A stretch of DNA of 47,739 nucleotides from Eshraghiella sp045124255 (GTDB taxonomy: Bacteria; Bacillota; Clostridia; Lachnospirales; Lachnospiraceae): the NCBI GenBank assembly GCA_045124255.1, contig JBGVLM010000001.1, positions 1 through 47,739 of the forward strand. Direction: 5' to 3'. Under the pieces are notes generated by a model, which had not been told where the DNA came from, searched no databases, and saw nothing but the letters and a program-made list of their open reading frames with translations. Every line of letters begins with the position of its first letter. Position 1 is the stretch's first letter. Below, one piece after another: positions 42,741 through 47,739 of this stretch. The position numbers were made by a program, and so were the translations under genes.

Positions 42741-43451
42741 ATGAAGATACTTGCAATAGAAGCGTCATCATTAGTGGCATCGGTTGCCATTCTTACTGAT
42801 GATATTATTACAGCTGAATACACAATGAATCACAAAATAACTCATTCACAGACACTTATGCCTATGATTGATGAAATAGTTACAAGAACTGAGACTAATC
42901 TTAAGGAATTGGATGCAGTCGCCGTATCGGGAGGGCCGGGTTCTTTTACCGGATTAAGAATAGGCTCTGCAACCGGCAAAGGACTTGGACAGGCACTTAA
43001 TATTCCGCTTATCCATGTACCGACACTTGATTCAATGGCATACAATGCTTTCGGGTATGACGGGCTTGTGTGCCCGATTATGGACGCAAGGCGTTCGCAG
43101 GTGTATACGGGTATATATTCTTTTGAAAATAATAAGCTTGTAACACATCTTTCAAGCAGTGCGATTTCAATTGAGGAGCTGGTTTTAAAGCTTAACGGAA
43201 TGGGAAGAAGAGTTATGTTTATCGGAGACGGAATTCCGGTATTCAGTCAGTTAATAGATGAAACGGCTTCCTTTGAGCATTGCTGTGCACCTGCTAATAT
43301 GAACAGACAGCGGGCTGCAAGTGTTGCAGTACTGGGAGCACAATATTTTGCAGAGGGCAGAGTCGAGGCTGCTGAAATGCATCTGCCTGAATATTTAAGA
43401 GTTTCACAGGCTGAGCGTGAACGTGAATTAAGACTTGCAGGAGAGAAATAA
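42741..43451 (+). CDS. tsaB: tRNA threonylcarbamoyladenosine biosynthesis protein TsaB
   Basis: This 236-residue ASKHA-fold protein forms the dimer partner of TsaD. It begins MKILAIEASSLVASVAILTD and carries HSQTLMPMID and AVSGGPGSFTGLRIG, the family signature. The C-terminal half ends with PEYLRVSQAERERE. It lacks the metal-binding residues of TsaD and is thought to be a scaffold. It overlaps rimI by one base (ATG on the last base of TAA). Confidence 0.95.
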   Translation: MKILAIEASSLVASVAILTDDIITAEYTMNHKITHSQTLMPMIDEIVTRTETNLKELDAVAVSGGPGSFTGLRIGSATGKGLGQALNIPLIHVPTLDSMAYNAFGYDGLVCPIMDARRSQVYTGIYSFENNKLVTHLSSSAISIEELVLKLNGMGRRVMFIGDGIPVFSQLIDETASFEHCCAPANMNRQRAASVAVLGAQYFAEGRVEAAEMHLPEYLRVSQAERERELRLAGEK

Positions 43452-43894
43452 TGTCAATTACGGTCAGAATTTCAACAGAGGATGATGTGGAGGCAATCGC
43501 ATGCATTGAGAGAACGGCTTTTTCAATGCCATGGTCGGTCAATGCATTTACTGACGCAGTAAAATCACGGAATTATATTTATCTTACTGCACTTGAGGAT
43601 AATCAGATTGTAGGATATGCAGGCTGCACTGTTGCAGGAGATGAAGGCGATATTACCAATATTGCCGTAACGGAAGAATGCCGGGGATGCGGAATCGGAG
43701 AAATGCTTATGAGGAAGCTTTTGGAGCAGGCATGTTCTGCCGGAGTTATGCAGCTCTTTCTGGAGGTCAGGGAGAGCAATAAGGCTGCACGAGCATTATA
43801 TGCTAAGACAGGATTTGAAATAACAGGGGTACGAAAGAATTTTTATCAGAAGCCTGCAGAGAATGCAATTCTGATGAAATGGAATAAAATATAA
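43451..43894 (+). CDS. rimI: Ribosomal protein S18-alanine N-acetyltransferase
   Basis: This GNAT-family enzyme (147 residues) acetylates the N-terminus of ribosomal protein S18, using acetyl-CoA. The acetyl-CoA loop is VTEECRGCGIGEMLMRKLL (R-G-x-G-x-G type). LFLEVRESNKAARALYAKTG and the closing KNFYQKPAENAILMKW are RimI signatures. It is frequently found between tsaB and tsaD, as here. The one-base overlap with tsaB points to coupled translation. Confidence 0.92.
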   Translation: MSITVRISTEDDVEAIACIERTAFSMPWSVNAFTDAVKSRNYIYLTALEDNQIVGYAGCTVAGDEGDITNIAVTEECRGCGIGEMLMRKLLEQACSAGVMQLFLEVRESNKAARALYAKTGFEITGVRKNFYQKPAENAILMKWNKI

Positions 43895-43912
43895 CAGAAT
43901 GAGGATTATTGA

Positions 43913-44824
43913 ATGCTTGATATTTGCTTACTTGGAACAGGAGGAATGATGCCTCTTCCGAACAGATGGACAACTTCATTACTGACAAGATATAATGGAA
44001 GTTCTCTGCTTATAGACTGCGGAGAGGGAACACAGGTTGCATTAAAGAACAGCGGTTGGAGTTTTAAGCCAATTGATATTATCTGCATAACACATTTTCA
44101 TGCAGACCATATTGCAGGGCTTCCGGGTTTTCTGCTTACAATGGGCAATGCTGAGAGAACAGAGGATTTGCTTATAATAGGTCCTAAGGGAGTTGAGAAG
44201 GTGGTTAATTCTCTTAGGGTAATTGCGCCGGAACTGCCTTTTCAGATTAAATTCCATGAACTGTCAGAAGATTTTGAAACAATTGAAGCTAACGGATATA
44301 TTATAGATGCTTTTAAGGTTTATCACAGAGTAACCTGTTATGGTTATAATATCAGAATTAACCGTCAGGGGAAATTTGACGCTGATGCTGCCAGAAAACT
44401 TGATATACCTCTTAATTGCTGGAACAGATTGCAGAAGGGAGAGGTTATTGAGGCAGAAGGAAGAGTTTTTACACCGGATATGGTGCTTGGGCCGCCGAGA
44501 AAGGGCATTAAGCTAACTTACTGTACCGATTCAAGACCTGTGGCGGCAATCGCAGATAATGCAAAGGGAGCAGACCTTTTTATCTGTGAAGGAATGTATG
44601 GGGAACCGGGTAAGGAAGCCAAAGCAAAAGAATACCGTCATATGACAATGTATGAGGCAGCCAAGCTTGCCAGAACAGCAGAGGTTAAGGAAATGTGGCT
44701 CACACATTACAGCCCGTCATTAGTAAGGCCGGAGGAATATCTTAATCAGGTAAGGTCGGTTTTTGAAAGAACAAAAATGCCGAGGGATGGCTGGAATAAA
44801 ACTATAGATTTTATTGATGAATAG
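43913..44824 (+). CDS. rnz: Ribonuclease Z
   Basis: This 303-residue beta-lactamase-fold endonuclease makes the mature 3' ends of tRNA precursors lacking an encoded CCA. The zinc motif is HFHADHIAGLPGFL. Other signatures are LLIDCGEGTQVALK, KGIKLTYCTDSRPV, FICEGMYGE and LTHYSPSLV. The two tRNA-Ser genes at 47.2-47.5 kb lack an encoded CCA, so they would be substrates. Length is normal. It sits inside the t6A operon, so tRNA modification and tRNA maturation genes are linked here. Confidence 0.94.
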   Translation: MLDICLLGTGGMMPLPNRWTTSLLTRYNGSSLLIDCGEGTQVALKNSGWSFKPIDIICITHFHADHIAGLPGFLLTMGNAERTEDLLIIGPKGVEKVVNSLRVIAPELPFQIKFHELSEDFETIEANGYIIDAFKVYHRVTCYGYNIRINRQGKFDADAARKLDIPLNCWNRLQKGEVIEAEGRVFTPDMVLGPPRKGIKLTYCTDSRPVAAIADNAKGADLFICEGMYGEPGKEAKAKEYRHMTMYEAAKLARTAEVKEMWLTHYSPSLVRPEEYLNQVRSVFERTKMPRDGWNKTIDFIDE

Positions 44825-44840
44825 CATAGGAGGGATAATT

Positions 44841-45428
44841 ATGAAGAAAGCATGGAACAAAGCGAGAAAACCCGTTATACTCACTTTAACGGCATTGGCA
44901 GTGATTGCACTGTTTTATTTCTGTGCAAGAAGACAGATTGATAACAATGAGAAAATCTCCGCTGAAAATGAAATTACCAAGCTTATAAACAGAGATTTGG
45001 AGCTTAATTATCCCTCAACACCTAAGTCGGTGGTTTCGTTATACAGTGATATTATCTCTGTTCTCTACAAGGAGGACTGCACAGAGGACCAGATTGAGCT
45101 TCTTGCAAAACAGGCAAGAGGACTTTTTGACGAGGAGCTTTTGCAGCTTAATGAATACGAAGGCTATATGGACAGACTGAAGATTGAGCTGGAACTTTAT
45201 GAAAATGCCGACAGGTATATTTCAGGCTATGAGGTCGAGAGCGGCTATAATATTGAATATTTTAAAATCAAACAGGATTCCTATGCCCGCATTGCAGTCA
45301 AATATTATGTAAGAGAGGGCAAAAATTTAATAAGTATTTATGAAGAATATACGTTAAGAGAGGATGAGGACGGCAACTGGAAGATTCTTTATTGGGAATT
45401 GGCAGATGCGTCTTCAATGGAGGAATAA
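44841..45428 (+). CDS. Uncharacterised single-pass membrane protein (DUF6715-like)
   Basis: This protein of 195 residues has a basic N-terminus, one membrane helix (about 12-30), and an extracytoplasmic domain of 160 residues rich in Glu, Tyr and Leu. It starts MKKAWNKARKPVILTLTALA. Similar proteins are common in Lachnospiraceae, where they have been called DUF6715; the name is from memory and uncertain. I chose ATG 44841, with GGAGGG six bases upstream, rather than the upstream start within rnz. It lies between rnz and tsaD in the operon, with no known role in tRNA modification. Confidence 0.7.
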   Translation: MKKAWNKARKPVILTLTALAVIALFYFCARRQIDNNEKISAENEITKLINRDLELNYPSTPKSVVSLYSDIISVLYKEDCTEDQIELLAKQARGLFDEELLQLNEYEGYMDRLKIELELYENADRYISGYEVESGYNIEYFKIKQDSYARIAVKYYVREGKNLISIYEEYTLREDEDGNWKILYWELADASSMEE

Positions 45429-45429
45429 A

Positions 45430-46449
45430 GTGAAAGATGTTATAATTCTTGCAATAGAAAGCTCCTGCGACGAGACTGCGGCCGCTGTTGTGAAGAACGG
45501 CAGAGAAGTCCTGTCCAATGTCATATCATCTCAGATTGCTCTCCATACACTGTATGGAGGAGTTGTGCCTGAGATTGCGTCAAGAAAGCATATGGAGCAG
45601 ATTAATCAGGTTGTTGCACAGGCATTGGAGGAGGCACAGCTGTCGCTTGAGGATATAACTGCAATTGCAGTTACTTATGGCCCGGGACTTGTGGGTGCGC
45701 TTCTTGTTGGAGTATCGCACGCAAAGGCTCTGGCTTATGCGTCAGGCAGGCCTTTAATCGGTGTACACCATATAGAGGGACATATTTCAGCTAATTATAT
45801 AGAAAATCCGGATTTGGAGCCGCCGTTTGGGTGCCTTGTTGTATCAGGCGGACATACACACCTTGTTAATGTAAAGGGCTATGGTGAGTATGAAATACTT
45901 GGTAAGACCAGGGATGACGCAGCAGGAGAGGCTTTTGATAAGGTGGCGAGAGCTGTAGGATTAGGCTATCCGGGTGGACCGAAGATAGATAAACTTGCAA
46001 AAGAGGGTAATCCTGATGCAATAGAATTCCCGCGTGCAAAAATATCCGATTCACAATATGATTTCAGCTTCAGTGGTATTAAATCAGCAGTATTAAATTA
46101 TATTAACCATTGTGAAATGAAAAATGAAGAATGTAACAAAGCAGATTTGGTTGCTTCATTTCAGAAGGCGGTGGTTGATGTACTTGTTGACCATGCAATG
46201 CAGGCAGTCAGGGAATTTCATTTTGAAAAGCTGGCAATTGCCGGAGGAGTAGCTTCTAATTCAGCACTCAGAGCGGCAATGAAGGAAGCTTGTGATAATA
46301 ATGGAATTAAGTTTTACCATCCTTCACCGATATTGTGTACGGATAATGCTGCCATGATAGGTGCAGCAGCATATTATGAATATCTGGCAGGAAGCCGTGC
46401 CGGACTTGATTTGAATGCCGTACCGAATCTTAAACTGGGAGAACGATAG
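45430..46449 (+). CDS. tsaD: tRNA N6-adenosine threonylcarbamoyltransferase TsaD
   Basis: This 339-residue enzyme transfers the threonylcarbamoyl group to A37 of tRNA. It begins VKDVIILAIESSCDETAAAV, with the metal ligands in HHIEGHISANY (the HxxxH pair) and the ATP motifs VSGGHTHLVNVKGYG, DDAAGEAFDKVARAVGLGYP and GGVASNSALRAAM. I chose the GTG at 45430 because GGAGG (45419-45423) lies six bases before it and the protein then has the standard length. The GGAGG lies within the last codons of the preceding gene. With tsaB and tsaE upstream, all three TsaBDE subunits are encoded in this operon; tsaC is not. Confidence 0.96.
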   Translation: MKDVIILAIESSCDETAAAVVKNGREVLSNVISSQIALHTLYGGVVPEIASRKHMEQINQVVAQALEEAQLSLEDITAIAVTYGPGLVGALLVGVSHAKALAYASGRPLIGVHHIEGHISANYIENPDLEPPFGCLVVSGGHTHLVNVKGYGEYEILGKTRDDAAGEAFDKVARAVGLGYPGGPKIDKLAKEGNPDAIEFPRAKISDSQYDFSFSGIKSAVLNYINHCEMKNEECNKADLVASFQKAVVDVLVDHAMQAVREFHFEKLAIAGGVASNSALRAAMKEACDNNGIKFYHPSPILCTDNAAMIGAAAYYEYLAGSRAGLDLNAVPNLKLGER

Positions 46450-46450
46450 A

Positions 46451-47146
46451 ATGAGTATTAATACTGCAATTGTACTTGCCGGCGGCAGCGGAAGCAGAAT
46501 GCAGAGCCGGGTTCCGAAGCAATATATAAATATTAATGATAAACCCATAATATTTTATTCTCTGTCTGTTTTTCAACAGACGGAGTTTATTGATAATATT
46601 GTTTTGGTAACAAGGACAGAGGATGTTGAATTCTGCCGCAGGGAAATTGTGGATAAATATAATCTGACTAAGGTTTCGCACATCGTGTCAGGGGGTATGG
46701 AGCGGTATCTGTCCGTATATAACGGCCTGCAGAAGTGTACAGACAGCGATTACGTTTGGATTCATGACGGTGCAAGACCGTGCGTGAGTATTGATTTGCT
46801 GGAGCGTTTGCAAAAAACTGTTATTGAGTATAAGACTGCCATTGCGGCTGTTCCATCAAAAGATACCATAAAAATAGCAGATGATAACCGGTTTGTTAAA
46901 AATACACCGGACAGAAGTCATGTATGGAATATTCAGACACCTCAGGTTTTCAGAACAAAAGAACTTGCCAATGCATACGAATGTCTTATGTCCTGTGAAG
47001 AATATCCTGTAATTACAGATGATGCAATGATTATGGAGCAGTTTGGAGATGTTCCCGTAAGGCTTGAAATGGGCGATTACACTAATATTAAGGTCACAAC
47101 TCCGGAGGATATTGCATTAGTAAAAAATTATTTGAAAAAAATTTAA
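46451..47146 (+). CDS. ispD: 2-C-methyl-D-erythritol 4-phosphate cytidylyltransferase
   Basis: This 231-residue cytidylyltransferase joins CTP and methylerythritol phosphate in the non-mevalonate isoprenoid pathway. Motifs are AIVLAGGSGSRM followed by PKQYININDKP, WIHDGARPCVS, AVPSKDTIKIA, TPQVFRTKEL, VITDDAMIME and NIKVTTPEDI. The length is typical of IspD; the related TarI/ribitol-phosphate enzymes are the alternative, but the motifs favour IspD. GGGAG precedes ATG 46451. It starts two bases after the tsaD stop and is the last gene of the run. Confidence 0.88.
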   Translation: MSINTAIVLAGGSGSRMQSRVPKQYININDKPIIFYSLSVFQQTEFIDNIVLVTRTEDVEFCRREIVDKYNLTKVSHIVSGGMERYLSVYNGLQKCTDSDYVWIHDGARPCVSIDLLERLQKTVIEYKTAIAAVPSKDTIKIADDNRFVKNTPDRSHVWNIQTPQVFRTKELANAYECLMSCEEYPVITDDAMIMEQFGDVPVRLEMGDYTNIKVTTPEDIALVKNYLKKI

Positions 47147-47154
47147 AAATAGTG

Positions 47155-47183
47155 TTGACATATCAAAAGTATTTTGATAGAAT
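47155..47183 (+). promoter_or_regulatory. Promoter of the tRNA-Ser(UGA) gene
   Basis: A perfect TTGACA (47155-47160) and TAGAAT (47178-47183) are separated by 17 bases. Five bases after the -10 box comes CTGTCGCT (47189-47196), a sequence also found after the rRNA promoter. Confidence 0.8.
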
Positions 47184-47232
47184 AACAACTGTCGCTGAAA
47201 CAGTACTACAGAAAATACTGAATAGTGAACAT

Positions 47233-47318
47233 GGAGAGGTACCGAAGTGGTCATAACGGGGCGGTCTTGAAAACCGTTTGTCTTCACGGGCGCATGGGTT
47301 CGAATCCCATCCTCTCCG
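47233..47318 (+). tRNA. tRNA-Ser (anticodon UGA)
   Basis: The acceptor stem GGAGAGG pairs with CCTCTCC (47311-47317), with discriminator G47318. The anticodon loop CTTGAAA gives anticodon TGA. The long variable arm, the GGTTCGAATCC T-arm and the discriminator G are typical of serine tRNA. No CCA is encoded. An antisense reading frame over this gene is spurious. Confidence 0.97.
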
Positions 47319-47321
47319 CTA

Positions 47322-47355
47322 ATTAAAACCACTTGCTTTATGAAGTGGTTTTAAT
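47322..47355 (+). terminator. Hairpin after tRNA-Ser(UGA)
   Basis: ATTAAAACCACTT (47322-47334) pairs perfectly with AAGTGGTTTTAAT (47343-47355) around an eight-base loop. It ends the first tRNA transcript, at least partly. Confidence 0.85.
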
Positions 47356-47388
47356 AATGTAAAAATACATTATTTTGAATCGGCAATT

Positions 47389-47476
47389 GGAGAAGTACCC
47401 AAGAGGCTGAAGGGACACCCCTGGAAAGGGTGCAGGTCGTTAACGCGGCGCGAGGGTTCAAATCCCTCCTTCTCTG
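47389..47476 (+). tRNA. tRNA-Ser (anticodon GGA)
   Basis: The acceptor stem GGAGAAG pairs with CTTCTCT (47469-47475) with a terminal G-U pair, and discriminator G47476. The anticodon loop CTGGAAA gives anticodon GGA. The long variable arm (GCAGGTCGTTAACGCGGCGC region) and GGTTCAAATCC T-arm are typical of serine tRNA. No CCA is encoded. No separate terminator is evident between it and the rRNA promoter. Confidence 0.97.
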
Positions 47477-47538
47477 TTCCTTGTCTTAGGACAAGAAATA
47501 CAACTTCAAAACTTTTTCAAAAAAAGTTAAAAAACTTG

Positions 47539-47567
47539 TTGACAAAGTTAAAAAGATGTTGTAATAT
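47539..47567 (+). promoter_or_regulatory. Promoter of the ribosomal RNA operon
   Basis: A perfect TTGACA (47539-47544) and TAATAT (47562-47567) are separated by 17 bases. AT-rich sequence upstream could act as an UP element. CTGTCGCT follows at 47575-47582. The leader (47575-47727) contains a small hairpin (GCTCGCGAAAGCGAAAGC) and GAACCTTGATAACTAAACA, which resembles antitermination/processing sequences of Firmicutes rRNA leaders. Confidence 0.85.
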
Positions 47568-47726
47568 GAATAAGCTGTCGCTCGCGAAAGCGAAAGCAAA
47601 GAACCTTGATAACTAAACAGTGAAACAACCCTGAAAATTTCAAAATAAATTTTCATTTAAGTCGAAAGACGAACATTCAAGAAACGGATGAACTTAGTAA
47701 AAGCTAGCTCATCTGAGTCACAAACT

Positions 47727-47739
47727 TATTTAGAGAGTT
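47727..47739 (+). rRNA. 5' end of a 16S ribosomal RNA gene (partial)
   Basis: The last bases, TATTTAGAGAGTT, match the start of 16S rRNA, which normally continues TGATCCTGGCTCAG; the window ends before that. The exact mature 5' end cannot be fixed, and the start given is approximate. The upstream promoter, leader and tRNA-Ser genes support it. Confidence 0.8.

Noticed and set aside
47117..47332. 71-residue minus-strand reading frame (GEDGIRTHAPV...)
   Set aside because: It is the antisense of tRNA-Ser and a widespread false protein call; it also overlaps the tRNA promoter.

Overview
The window is a stretch of a low-to-moderate GC Firmicutes chromosome, most likely a gut member of the Lachnospiraceae (order Eubacteriales). 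The grounds are AT-rich intergenic DNA with strong GGAGG ribosome sites, meso-diaminopimelate dehydrogenase, rubrerythrin, a bile salt hydrolase-like enzyme, several protein types typical of lachnospiral genomes (DUF6512, DUF3592, DUF368, sigma factors with extracytoplasmic tails), and long-form HPF next to secA and a frameshifted prfB. I cannot name the species. Most genes are on the + strand, and the window ends exactly where a 16S rRNA gene begins.

Layout. 1-10 kb is an accessory and signalling region: a membrane c-di-GMP phosphodiesterase; a sigma factor fused to its own membrane and extracytoplasmic domain; a type III (ToxIN/CptIN-like) toxin-antitoxin locus on the minus strand; a remnant of an Rpn-family nuclease; a DUF6512 membrane protein; a transglutaminase-like lipoprotein; and an ECF sigma/anti-sigma pair. 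9.83-10.31 kb is a non-coding block with a GC-rich folded element and three imperfect palindromes spaced exactly 64 bp apart. 10.3-18 kb has an OmpR-type two-component system, a DUF3592 protein, a divergent Cu/Zn superoxide dismutase and rubrerythrin, a bile salt hydrolase-like gene followed by two related uncharacterised membrane proteins, and a TrhA/hemolysin III protein. 18-26.8 kb is largely housekeeping: ddh, a Dabb protein, N-terminally extended rsmH, a degenerate sigma-70-like protein, a dihydrouridine synthase, an M18 aminopeptidase, an ABC-F ATPase, a small SPOR-like protein and mnmA. 26.9-32.4 kb has a KdpDE-like two-component system overlapping a DUF368 (PopT-type) transporter, an AI-2E-family transporter, cysK and a convergent SDR gene.

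32.4-32.9 kb is an AT-rich non-coding region with a cluster of DnaA boxes and the hpf promoter. 32.9-41.7 kb carries hpf, secA, prfB (with its programmed +1 frameshift), cheW and a hom / phosphoglycerate mutase-like / aspartokinase block for threonine synthesis. 41.7-47.1 kb is an apparent operon for the universal t6A tRNA modification (tsaE, tsaB, rimI, rnz, a membrane protein, tsaD) ending with ispD. 47.15-47.74 kb has two serine tRNA genes, each with clear signals, then the promoter, leader and first bases of a ribosomal RNA operon.

How the genes work together. ddh (meso-DAP), the aspartokinase and homoserine dehydrogenase belong to the aspartate family pathway. Superoxide dismutase and rubrerythrin form a divergent oxidative-stress pair. 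tsaB, tsaD and tsaE supply the TsaBDE complex. The most unusual items are the type III toxin-antitoxin locus, the one-polypeptide membrane sigma factor, the sigma-like protein without DNA-binding regions, the paired paralogues after the bile salt hydrolase, the 64-bp-periodic palindrome array and the DnaA-box cluster away from dnaA. Functional calls rest on recognising motifs by eye; no database search was possible.
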